Both the position numbers and the translations under genes were made by a program. The notes beneath the pieces are model-generated. The model saw only the letters and a list, made by a program, of their open reading frames with translations. It made no database searches and was not told the origin of the DNA. Below are positions 1 to 6,700 of a stretch of 22,803 bases of DNA, in pieces (the stretch's first letter is position 1; the number at the start of each line of letters is the position of its first letter). This stretch comes from a virus: the IMG/VR virus record IMGVR_UViG_3300030943_000180, positions 1-22,803 of that record. The stretch is one strand, 5' to 3'.

Positions 1-299
1 ATGGCTTCGACAAAGGATTTATTGCCTTCCTCACCATAGGGAAGCTGCTGGGTGGCATCTTCAATAGCCTTGCCAACCAATGTCGCGCGCTTGCTTTCGT
101 TCAATTCTTTTTGTGCCTGCAGCAGGCTATCCAGGGCCTTGCCCAGGTCGGCTTCTGTGCCCACGCCGAGCTTTACGCGCATGCTCTCTTCTAGGCGCTT
201 AAGCTGGGCATCGCCCATTTTTTCAAGCGCGTCGCGGTTAATACCTTCAAAAAGTTCAGGATGCTCTTTGAGCATCTTCAAGAGTTCTTCCAGGTTCAT
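1..299 (-). CDS. Possible nested scaffold protein, in-frame internal start inside the protease gene
   Basis: Met302 of the protease frame is preceded by GGAGGACGAA directly before ATG, a near-ideal Shine-Dalgarno site within coding sequence. The product starting there is predicted to be acidic, helical and rich in Leu, Glu and Lys (segments such as LEELLKMLKEHPELFEG), typical of scaffold or delta domains. In phage lambda, scaffold Nu3 is made from an in-frame start inside protease gene C; that precedent is established, but its use here is inference. The C-terminus lies outside the window. Confidence 0.5.
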   Translation of the reverse strand, partial: MNLEELLKMLKEHPELFEGINRDALEKMGDAQLKRLEESMRVKLGVGTEADLGKALDSLLQAQKELNESKRATLVGKAIEDATQQLPYGEEGNKSFVEA

Positions 300-1202
300 T
301 TCGTCCTCCGGTTTTTGGTTGATTGATTCGGTTAATTCCGCCGCGTTGGAAAACGACGGGTCGCCCACCAGGTCAGCGCCGGTGAACGAACACCAGGTCA
401 CTTCCTCGATGAGGGTCTTGCCTTCTTTGGCAGATTTGGCGTCATAAGCGCCCCGGACTGATCCGCCGGGCAGAACGCCAGCCTCCATCAGCGCAAGCAC
501 GTCACGGCCTTTGCTGGTCTCGATGAGATTGCCCTCGATGTCGAGCCGCTCACCGTTCCAGTGCAAGGTATCCCAGACAACCACGGTCTCCAGGAATTGA
601 GGGCGCTTGTTGCCTTTTTCGGTTGGATGTTCCACTTCACCTGTCAAGATCTTCAGCCGTCCCTGCCCGGCGCTCTCATGCAGATGGTTTTTCCATTCCA
701 AAACCGCTGATTCGAGAACGCTCTTTGAGTATCGGCGATGATTGCCATTGAGCTTGTCCGCTTCCATCAGGCCATTGATGCGGATGCGGCGGGTCTTATC
801 TTCGGCCTTCGCCTCAAGCAGTTGAACCTGCGCCGGTATGATGCTTTCTTCGAGGCGCTTGCCCTTGTGCTTACTACCTTCGCGACTTTCGGCCATGGTT
901 TTATCGGCATATTTCATTTCGATGATTTTCCACTGGTCGCGGGTTGAAAACAGGTAACTTTCGCCTGACTTTTGAAAGTCAACCTGGTAATACTCATCTT
1001 CATTGAGCGGATCGCGTTTGGATGTGCCATCCACCCATAGCCTGGCATAGACCACCACATGATCGTCGAAGACTTCCTCGATGTTGTATTGCCAGGCACC
1101 GGTCATGTTCGGCTGCGGGAATTGCAAATAAAACGCTTTCCGGATGGACTGCCAGACATAATCAATCGAGCCTTTTACATATTCTTCCAATTTTTTTGAC
1201 AT
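1..1202 (-). CDS. Prohead (capsid maturation) protease, T4 gp21 / S80-like, C-terminus cut by window edge
   Basis: Four hundred codons are visible before the left edge; the start ATG at 1202 follows an AGGAG ribosome site. Residues about 139-255 carry the gp21-type serine protease pattern: GEVEHP with the likely catalytic His192, a beta-strand segment, then PGGSVRG with the likely nucleophile Ser248. Such enzymes digest the internal scaffold and trim capsid proteins during head maturation. Two things are unusual. About 130 residues precede the protease domain and match nothing I recognise. After residue 300 the sequence becomes a charged helix-rich, scaffold-like region with an internal ribosome site and ATG at 299. 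The gene follows the terminase by 10 bases, with no portal gene between them. The assignment rests on motifs only; the order after the terminase supports it. Confidence 0.75.
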   Translation of the reverse strand, partial: MSKKLEEYVKGSIDYVWQSIRKAFYLQFPQPNMTGAWQYNIEEVFDDHVVVYARLWVDGTSKRDPLNEDEYYQVDFQKSGESYLFSTRDQWKIIEMKYADKTMAESREGSKHKGKRLEESIIPAQVQLLEAKAEDKTRRIRINGLMEADKLNGNHRRYSKSVLESAVLEWKNHLHESAGQGRLKILTGEVEHPTEKGNKRPQFLETVVVWDTLHWNGERLDIEGNLIETSKGRDVLALMEAGVLPGGSVRGAYDAKSAKEGKTLIEEVTWCSFTGADLVGDPSFSNAAELTESINQKPEDEMNLEELLKMLKEHPELFEGINRDALEKMGDAQLKRLEESMRVKLGVGTEADLGKALDSLLQAQKELNESKRATLVGKAIEDATQQLPYGEEGNKSFVEA

Positions 1203-1212
1203 GGGCTGCTCC

Positions 1213-2802
1213 TCACAAGCCTGCATAGGAACTGAAAATTTCTTCCGAACTGACGACCACAGGCGGGCTGCTGGCCGGTTTCTTGCCGTCTGGATCAGCC
1301 TCATCCGCGATCATCTGCACCGATCCGCTGATAAAGTCGATCATGTCATCGTGCGGGCCCTTCGGGAAAGCCGCGGCCTGGCGGATCAGGCGCTTATTCC
1401 AGGCGCCACGCAGCAGGAAAACATGCTTATTCTTGGCGCGCCGTCGCCAGCCCCGCGCCCGCGAAACTTTGTCGCCTTTGGGAACCACGGCCATGATTTC
1501 CTTGTCAACCAGGGCAGCATCTTTCAGGAATTGTTTGAGCACCAACACCTGAAATGCCACATCTTCGAAGCCCCAGATCGTGCCAGCTTCGCGATCTGAG
1601 AGCATGCGCTCACGCACCTCAGGCAGGAAGACCTCTTCAAGATCGCGTTCGTCGATTACGTCGCGGATATACAGGTTCTCACCAGCGAGCGCCACTGCGC
1701 CGGTGGCGTTGAAATCGCTGGTTTCACTGGCGCCCAGGGCCAGGTCGATATAAGAGAACCATTGCAGACCTTCTGGACATTTATCGACGATCTTGAAATC
1801 GTCGTCATCCAAAAACCCACCGATCGCCAAACGCGGCATCTGCTGATACTGCGAAATAAACTCAAAATCTTCGATGTTGGCGGAAATTGTGCGCAGCTTT
1901 TTCGCATCATGTTTTTTTGGCCAAAGTGGCTCACCAGGTTGACGACCCATCTGGTCCCCGCCCATCGGAATGAAGATGCCACGCAGCAGGTTTTCGCGGT
2001 ATTGCTCCTGGGTAGTCGGGTAATCTTTTTCATCCAGGGCCAGGGCCGGGAGAAATACGACATCCCATTGGTCTGCTTCTTCATCATTGACAGAATCAGC
2101 CAGCAGTACCCCGGCGATATCTTCCTGATCCCAGCGTGTCAGGATCACAATGATGGCCGCGTTGTCTTCCTGGCGGGTATAAAAACTGGACCGGTACCAG
2201 GTAACCAGCTTTTTGCGATTGGATTCGGATGCGGCTTCATCGCGGTTTTTAAACGGATCATCCAGGATGATCAGGTGGCCGCCTTTCCCGACCAGGGCGC
2301 CGCCCACACCAGCGCTGACCATCCCGCCGCTGTGATTCTCCAGGGCCCAGGCTGCCGCTGAGTGTTTGTCTTCATTGATCTCAACCGGCAGCTCCCGGCT
2401 TGAGCGACTGCCGAAAAGGTTCTTATAGCGTTCACCTTCGATCAGATCGCGAACCTTGCCACTGTGTTCAGTCGCCAGATCTGCGCCATAGGATGCCAGA
2501 ATGATGCGTAACTCGGGATTTTTACCGAGCACCCAGGCAGGAAATTTCTGAGAACATGAACTAGACTTCCAATATCGCGGAGGCATAAAGACCATCAAAC
2601 GGCTGATGCCATGCTGCCCGCCGGATAGCACATAATCGGCGACCTGCTCCAGCTTGCCAGCCAAAAACTGCAGGTGCTGCGCGTCGGTTGGGTACTTCTT
2701 ATCTACATAGCCGCAAAAATCCAGGAAGTGGCGCCGCGCCTTTTCGCGCTTGACCCTTTCCTGCACACCGCTGCCGGGGATAAAGCCACTATTCTGCGGC
2801 AT
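1213..2802 (-). CDS. terL: Terminase large subunit (DNA-packaging ATPase and nuclease)
   Basis: This 529-residue protein drives DNA into the prohead and cuts the concatemer. The ATPase half shows PPRYWKSS at the Walker A position (Lys79), LIILDDPF as Walker B (Asp181-Asp182) and LTRWDQED as coupling motif (around 222). The RNase H-like nuclease half shows YIDLALG (Asp353), a Glu in WGFEDVAF and the terminal HDD (484-486). Length and motif order fit the TIGR01630 / Terminase_6C type. The start at 2802 is preferred because GGGAGG lies 8 bases upstream; the ATG at 2835 has no such site. The start overlaps the preceding gene by 14 bases. The oddity is Walker A: the family usually reads PPRHGKS, and here Trp replaces the glycine before the catalytic lysine. 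Confidence 0.95.
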   Translation of the reverse strand: MPQNSGFIPGSGVQERVKREKARRHFLDFCGYVDKKYPTDAQHLQFLAGKLEQVADYVLSGGQHGISRLMVFMPPRYWKSSSCSQKFPAWVLGKNPELRIILASYGADLATEHSGKVRDLIEGERYKNLFGSRSSRELPVEINEDKHSAAAWALENHSGGMVSAGVGGALVGKGGHLIILDDPFKNRDEAASESNRKKLVTWYRSSFYTRQEDNAAIIVILTRWDQEDIAGVLLADSVNDEEADQWDVVFLPALALDEKDYPTTQEQYRENLLRGIFIPMGGDQMGRQPGEPLWPKKHDAKKLRTISANIEDFEFISQYQQMPRLAIGGFLDDDDFKIVDKCPEGLQWFSYIDLALGASETSDFNATGAVALAGENLYIRDVIDERDLEEVFLPEVRERMLSDREAGTIWGFEDVAFQVLVLKQFLKDAALVDKEIMAVVPKGDKVSRARGWRRRAKNKHVFLLRGAWNKRLIRQAAAFPKGPHDDMIDFISGSVQMIADEADPDGKKPASSPPVVVSSEEIFSSYAGL

Positions 2803-3481
2803 GCTGATCGCCTCCCAGGGCTGAAAGCTCATCATCGCTCAGCTCGGACAGATCCGCCTTGCCATCATCGCGGATACGCTTGAGCAGGTCCTTGGCCGCA
2901 TAAGCATCCAGGGCATCCAGCTCGGCATCGCTCAGGTCACCCAGATCCTGGGCTGCGCTGTTGGTGTTTACGTCCAGTTTCGGGTTCGGCATGTCGCGCG
3001 TAAGTTCGACAAAGAGACGCTGCTGAGCAGCCGCCTTATAATCTTTTTGCGACGCGCCCCAGCCGATGGCTTCAAATACGCCCGGGCGGAATTGCATCAA
3101 CTGCTCTCCCTGTAGATCCGCGATCATCTGATCGATTGGGTATTGCTTGCGCCATTCGGCAATACGTCGGTCGCTGCTCAAGCCAAGCACCTGGCGGGAA
3201 AATTCGTCCTGAGTGGCTGGCTGGCGTTTGTCTTTCGGGATACTGGCCCAGGCAACAAATGCGGCAATTCGCCAGGGCACACCAGCTTCCATCATCCGGT
3301 GATATTGTTCAAAGTAGGCTGGTACTTTATCCACACCCAGAGCCAACTTGGAAGCCAAAGAACGTTCCTGGATTTCTGCAGCAGATAGCGCGATTGAGCC
3401 TTCACCGCCCTCAGCAGCTCCCTGCACGGTTTGGGCAAAGCCTTCCAGTTCCATCTGGGTGATCAGCCGTATGCGTGACAT
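2789..3481 (-). CDS. Probable terminase small subunit (DNA-recognition partner of TerL)
   Basis: The protein has 230 residues and lies directly before the large terminase, overlapping it by 14 bases, the usual place for a small subunit. Residues about 55-120 look like a helical DNA-binding domain: segments such as GVPWRIAAFVAWASIP, then TQDEFSRQVLGLSSDRRIAEWRKQYP, resemble the helix-turn-helix of terminase small subunits of the phBC6A51 type. The last 60 residues are acidic with two similar stretches, DLSDAELDAL and ELSDDELSAL, a possible TerL- or portal-docking tail. The start at 3481 follows an AAGG-rich site. I recognise the family by context more than by sequence, so an unrelated DNA-binding protein is possible. 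Confidence 0.6.
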   Translation of the reverse strand: MSRIRLITQMELEGFAQTVQGAAEGGEGSIALSAAEIQERSLASKLALGVDKVPAYFEQYHRMMEAGVPWRIAAFVAWASIPKDKRQPATQDEFSRQVLGLSSDRRIAEWRKQYPIDQMIADLQGEQLMQFRPGVFEAIGWGASQKDYKAAAQQRLFVELTRDMPNPKLDVNTNSAAQDLGDLSDAELDALDAYAAKDLLKRIRDDGKADLSELSDDELSALGGDQHAAE

Positions 3482-3892
3482 TTAACCAACCTTTTTACGT
3501 GGTGAGCCACCACTTCCGCTTGATGCTCTGACCCAGGTATCATGATTGTTAATAGAGATCGTCAATTCATCGATCTTATTGACCATTTGGGCAAGAACCT
3601 CGTTGCTACGCGTGTCGTTCATCAACCACTGGGCTTGCATGCTTGCCAGGAAGCTTTGCCATTGCGCATCACGCTGTTTGGCTTGTTCAGCTTCCCAGAT
3701 GCGTTGTTTTTCGCGCTCAGCGATCCGGGCAACGTCTTGTTTCTCACGCTCTGCTGCTCGAACTGCATCCTGCTTTTCAATCCACGCATTTTGCTCTCGC
3801 CAAAGTTTATAGAACCCGCCAGCGATTGCGGCCGTCGTTAAAATCAATATTCCGATCAAGCTATATTGCACCCACAACTCCGCTGGCGGCAT
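3482..3892 (-). CDS. Membrane-anchored coiled-coil protein of the late operon, function unknown
   Basis: The 136-residue product has one N-terminal membrane segment (residues about 9-28, rich in Ile, Leu and Ala), then a charged coiled coil. Its core contains two near-identical AEREKQ units (DAVRAAEREKQ and DVARIAEREKQ). The tail is short, basic and Gly/Ser rich (SSGSGGSPRKKVG). A single membrane anchor followed by a coiled coil next to a holin-like gene resembles an inner-membrane spanin, or a small holin accessory. Its position immediately after the holin-like/pilin gene (8-base gap, AGGTGA ribosome site) suggests a role in lysis or envelope. This is inference from layout; no family is recognised. 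Confidence 0.7.
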   Translation of the reverse strand: MPPAELWVQYSLIGILILTTAAIAGGFYKLWREQNAWIEKQDAVRAAEREKQDVARIAEREKQRIWEAEQAKQRDAQWQSFLASMQAQWLMNDTRSNEVLAQMVNKIDELTISINNHDTWVRASSGSGGSPRKKVG

Positions 3893-3900
3893 CGGATCAC

Positions 3901-4356
3901 CTACAGGGAAGCGTTGATTGTGCTAAAAATATTGCTGATCAGCGGTCCCATGAAGGTCAGCGCAGCCAGGACCACTACCGCAACCAAAACCAGGATCAGC
4001 GCATACTCAACCATGCCCTGGCCTTTCGAGATAGCCAGGCGGGCTTTAGCGGCTGCCGTGGGTTTGAATACCTGATGCACCGTGTAATTGATACCAAGGA
4101 CCAGCAGGTAGATCTGCACCATTGCGGCCAGACCAGCCTGATCGCAGACGATTTGCGTTGTGAAGAGGTGGATGCAAACACCGCCATAAATAGCCGCCAC
4201 AATTGCAGCCAGCACTACAGCCATAATCTCGCGTTTCTTGAGGTCTGAGAGTGCGTCGTACCAGCCTGAAAGACCAGGAAACCAGTCGAACAGGATCGCA
4301 GTCAATCCTGCCAGGAGATACGCCAAAAACTCAGGGGTAACAGAAAGATTGAACAT
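3901..4356 (-). CDS. Fusion of a holin-like multi-TM domain with a Flp-type prepilin segment
   Basis: The protein has 151 residues. Residues 1-98 hold three hydrophobic segments (about 10-27, 45-65, 76-96) resembling small phage holins. Residues 108-151 are a complete Flp/type IVb prepilin signature: KG, cut site after Gly112, then QGMVEY with Glu at +5 and Tyr at +6, followed by a hydrophobic helix and a short NIFSTINASL tail. Flp pilins are cut by TadV/CpaA-type prepilin peptidases at exactly G-x4-E-Y. The mature 39-residue piece would match short Chloroflexi Flp pilins. The reading frame is continuous, the ribosome site AAGGAG precedes the ATG, and it is the first gene after the late promoter. 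Either it is a phage-made pilin subunit carried on a holin-like anchor, or the pilin helix serves as a fourth membrane helix of a holin. Confidence 0.75.
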   Translation of the reverse strand: MFNLSVTPEFLAYLLAGLTAILFDWFPGLSGWYDALSDLKKREIMAVVLAAIVAAIYGGVCIHLFTTQIVCDQAGLAAMVQIYLLVLGINYTVHQVFKPTAAAKARLAISKGQGMVEYALILVLVAVVVLAALTFMGPLISNIFSTINASL

Positions 4357-4519
4357 ACAAAGCTCCTTTTTACAAACAACGAGCGCCCGGCACCAAATAG
4401 GTGCCGGGCGCTCAACTCCGGGATGGCCAATGCGATTTAATCGGCCTGCTTATGTTGGGGACTGGCTGAGGGGGCAGCCAATCCCCGATGGTGAGGGTCG
4501 TAAGGGTTCGGCCCTTACA
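4357..4519 (-). promoter_or_regulatory. Structured 5' leader of the late operon with three hairpins
   Basis: Between the predicted late transcription start (about 4519) and the first late gene lie about 160 noncoding bases containing three stems. Hairpin 1 is 4500-4518 (7 bp, GTAAGGG/CCCTTAC). Hairpin 2 is 4457-4486 (12 bp with one G-U pair on the minus-strand RNA, 6-base loop). Hairpin 3 is 4381-4413 (14 bp perfect, 5-base loop). Three stable stems in tandem suggest an RNA regulatory element such as a put-like antitermination site, an attenuator or an RNase-resistant leader. No known riboswitch class was recognised. Confidence 0.6.
4381..4413 (-). terminator. Perfect 14-bp GC-rich hairpin just upstream of the first late gene; attenuator-like
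   Basis: GAGCGCCCGGCACC is followed after five bases by its exact complement. On the minus-strand RNA the stem is followed by GUUGUUUGU, a weak U-rich stretch, then the ribosome site AAGGAG and ATG at 4356. It could act as a leaky terminator or attenuator before the late genes, or stabilise the mRNA 5' end. The U tract is imperfect, so termination is uncertain. Confidence 0.5.
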
Positions 4520-4525
4520 CATTAA

Positions 4526-4553
4526 ATTTTAACAGGGTTGAGTCAAATGTCAA
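4526..4553 (-). promoter_or_regulatory. Sigma70-type late promoter
   Basis: On the minus strand a perfect -35 TTGACA (4548-4553) is followed after 16 bases by TAAAAT (4526-4531), five of six matches to the -10 consensus. The surrounding 90 bases are strongly AT rich. It lies between the terminator at 4611-4630 and the three-hairpin leader, and so gives the structural genes their own transcription start. Confidence 0.75.
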
Positions 4554-4605
4554 TAGTTAATATTATTATGTTATTTATTAACTTTATCTACTATATTAAT
4601 TTAAA

Positions 4606-4630
4606 GAAAAACACCCTGCTAACAGGGCGT
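4606..4630 (-). terminator. Rho-independent terminator ending the middle operon
   Basis: On the minus strand ACGCCCTG, loop TTAG, CAGGGTGT forms an 8-bp stem with one G-U pair and is followed by TTTTT. It lies 10 bases after the last gene of the middle operon. On the plus strand the same sequence has an A-C mismatch in the stem but is followed by TTTTTT, so weak bidirectional activity is possible. Confidence 0.85.
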
Positions 4631-4639
4631 TTTTTGTCT

Positions 4640-4852
4640 TTAGTGTATAGTTTCCCGGGCGTGCTTGTTCCAGGCCGCGCGCGCCCATTCTCCCAGGATG
4701 GAATATGCCAGTTCGCGGCGCTGCTCTGGGGTCCAATCTGCGATGATATTTTCCACCATCACCTGATCAGGGACCCAGCGTTCGCGCTTGTGGGTGGCTG
4801 GTGGTGTATCCCTGGCGGGCTTGCCTTTGCCGCCAATGTAATGATGAGTCAT
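4640..4852 (-). CDS. Small protein of unknown function, last gene of the middle operon
   Basis: The 70-residue product begins MTHHYIGGKGKP and has a basic N-terminal part, then a helical stretch (WTPEQRRELAYSILGEWARAAWNKH). The start at 4852 overlaps the stop of the DUF5131 gene as ATGA, with AGGTGA upstream, so translation is probably coupled. No domain is recognised; the small size and high charge would suit a phage accessory or DNA-binding protein. The gene ends 10 bases before the terminator. Confidence 0.65.
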   Translation of the reverse strand: MTHHYIGGKGKPARDTPPATHKRERWVPDQVMVENIIADWTPEQRRELAYSILGEWARAAWNKHARETIH

Positions 4853-5783
4853 TTGATCACCTGCCGCCACCTGGTTCGATCCAGTTCATGACCGGCTAAA
4901 GCCTTGCCAATCTTTACCATCATGACATCATCAACCAACTGCGGTTTGTTCTTGAAAGTCTGAATGCCTACTCTGACCAGGTCATTCACCGGCCGCCATT
5001 CACCCCATTGCTTGAAAAAAAATGGAATATCCTGGATATAGGCAAAGTCGCGCGCGGCCCTGGCCCAATCCGGGTTCATCGGCCTGGCTTTATTCCCGCT
5101 TTCTCCGCCACAGATCAGCCAGTTCAAGAAGTTCCAGTTTCCTTTGCCCCAATCCACCATGCCCAGCGCCGGTTCATAGGAAACCAGCGTGCGAAAGCCC
5201 AATTGACTGATCACCTGCAGGGGCTGCCTGCGCTCATCAGCCCGTTTTTGATTTTCCACGCTGGTACCGATGATAATATTCTGCGGGGCATAACCGGTGC
5301 TGATAAGGGGATGACCGTTGCTCGTAACATACTGGCTCAGCCATTGCGCTGCCCAGTCAATGCGTTTGGTCAGCACTACAAAATCAATATAGTTTCTGGT
5401 GGCCATGACATCAAAAACAGCCTTGATGTGGCGAGAATCTTGCCATTCTCCCAACAAATCAATCATGTCGCAAATAAAGAGTATGGGTCTGGAACGACCA
5501 TTCTTAAATGGTCCCCGTGGCCGGAAATTACGCAATCGTTCAAGTTCCTTGGTATCCAGGTAATTGGTCACCTTCTCAAGATTTTGAACTGTGTAAGACA
5601 ATCCTGTGCCCAGGCGTACGTTGAAAGTGCTGGCCCAACAATTGGCGCAGCCTTCAGATAATTTTACACAGGCGTGACCGGTCCTGATCGCCTTATTACC
5701 ACCTGTCAGGGGATACGGTCATACTCAGCCCTGATCGGGTTACTGATGTAATCCGCCCATTCAATTTTCGTTTTAGTCGGCAT
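4849..5783 (-). CDS. DUF5131 / phage Gp37-Gp68 three-Cys protein, interrupted by one frameshift
   Basis: Translation starts at the ATG at 5783 (GGAGA ribosome site, TAATG overlap with the preceding stop) and gives MPTKTKIEWADY...NPIRAEYDRIP, then stops at TGA 5706-5708. In the -1 frame, from the CCCC at 5709-5712, the protein continues for 286 residues. It includes the family's three-cysteine motif (CVKLSEGCANC, C-x6-C-x2-C) and the later signatures TKRIDWAAQW, CGGESG, ARPM and FFFKQWGE. Together this is an ordinary-length Gp37_Gp68 (pfam07505/DUF5131) protein of about 311 residues. The three Cys resemble a radical-SAM-type iron-sulfur site, but family function is unknown. The break may be a lost C in a run, a real inactivating mutation, or -1 recoding at CCC-TGA. 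A TTG at 5601 would give a Cys-less shorter product and is unlikely to be the real start. Confidence 0.85.
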
Positions 5784-6424
5784 TAGATTTTCTCCATAAG
5801 CTTAAATTCGATCACCCATACCCAGGGATTGAAATCCCAACCATAGCCGCGGCCAAAGTTGATTTCATCCCATAAAACGCTATACACTTTTTTAGCTGAC
5901 TTTCCATAATGTCTATCTTGGGGAGCCCTCGTATCTACAAAATAATAACCTTCGTTGTCTATTTGCAGACCTTCAGCTATCGCGTCTGATTCGCTGATTT
6001 TCTGTACACACTGCACGCGAATATCTATGATTTCGAGCATGATACGACTGGCCACGCGTGGCATAAACATTGATGATTTCCAGGGTCTCGACAACTTAAA
6101 ATCTTCTGCGCTCAAATCGGCAGCGTAAACAATGGCATTACTCGGAATGAAAATATCATCATCTTTCGAGCCAGCTTCAGGATGCGGTTGCCATGTCTCT
6201 TTCACCCAAATATGATCGCCAATCCAACCGTATGGGCATTTGCGTTCCTGGCTCCAATCCTGATCATTTTTCACACACCAGGCCCAATAATAGGGTTCAA
6301 AGAAGTTCTGACACTGCTTCCAACCGGTTGGTTGTGGCTTGATAATGCGCCGGGTCTGCGTTTTCATGCCAGCGAGCAGGGCCTTGACCATTTCAGCCTT
6401 GAATAATAACGGTGTCTCTTTCAT
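5783..6424 (-). CDS. ASCH-like (PUA-fold) phage protein
   Basis: The 213-residue protein opens with LLFKAEMVKALLAGMKTQTR, the typical beginning of phage ASCH-like proteins. It continues with GWIGDHIWVKETW, with FMPRVASRIMLEIIDIRVQ, and a C-terminal GYGWDFNPWVWVIEF strand. ASCH folds resemble PUA RNA-binding domains and are thought to bind RNA or nucleotides; the precise substrate of the phage members is unknown. The start at 6424 follows AAAGGAG. The stop overlaps the next gene (DUF5131) by one base (TAATG). My recollection is that ASCH-like genes and Gp37/Gp68 genes often sit together in phages, so a joint role in RNA or nucleotide modification is plausible but unproven. Confidence 0.75.
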   Translation of the reverse strand: MKETPLLFKAEMVKALLAGMKTQTRRIIKPQPTGWKQCQNFFEPYYWAWCVKNDQDWSQERKCPYGWIGDHIWVKETWQPHPEAGSKDDDIFIPSNAIVYAADLSAEDFKLSRPWKSSMFMPRVASRIMLEIIDIRVQCVQKISESDAIAEGLQIDNEGYYFVDTRAPQDRHYGKSAKKVYSVLWDEINFGRGYGWDFNPWVWVIEFKLMEKI

Positions 6425-6436
6425 AATGATCTCCTT

Positions 6437-6700
6437 TCACTCAAATGCCACGTGCGCAGCGTATCTACGTGGCTTAGTTTCATTCCAATCGATCGATCCG
6501 CCGCAAATCGAGCAGCGGATCCCAGTTACCCGGCCAATAATGACCGCGATCACATCCACTTGTTCGGGCATATCCTGACCATAATCAATCGCTTGGCGAA
6601 ATAGTTCCATGATCTCAACCCCGTCATCGATGCGCATTCGACCCAGGATATGTTTGCGTGGACATGACTTGAACCCAATCGTTTCTCCGTCTCGGTTCAT
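6437..6700 (-). CDS. Small protein with a CxxC pair, function unknown
   Basis: The product is 87 residues when started at the ATG at 6700, which overlaps the previous stop as ATGA and has AGGCGG upstream; a longer frame from 6805 lacks such support. It contains one SCPRKH segment near the N-terminus and CSICGG near the C-terminus. Together these might bind one zinc ion (Cys, His, Cys, Cys). The middle is an acidic helical stretch (IDDGVEIMELFRQAIDYGQDM). No family is recognised. It lies between an unknown 176-residue gene and the ASCH-like gene in the same operon. Confidence 0.6.
   Translation of the reverse strand: MNRDGETIGFKSCPRKHILGRMRIDDGVEIMELFRQAIDYGQDMPEQVDVIAVIIGRVTGIRCSICGGSIDWNETKPRRYAAHVAFE

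Noticed and set aside
52-447. 131-codon rightward frame
   Set aside because: It lies opposite the prohead protease, which has clear motifs, and its Ser/Leu-rich product is typical of a shadow frame.
1762-2361. 199-codon rightward frame
   Set aside because: It lies opposite the terminase motifs and has no phage-type domain.
4865-4890. GGTTCGATCC, resembling a tRNA T-loop
   Set aside because: It is inside the DUF5131 coding frame, and no acceptor, D or anticodon stems surround it.
5602-5660. TTG at 5601 as the start of the DUF5131 gene
   Set aside because: It would lack the three-Cys motif and the KIEW N-terminus that are plainly encoded just upstream.
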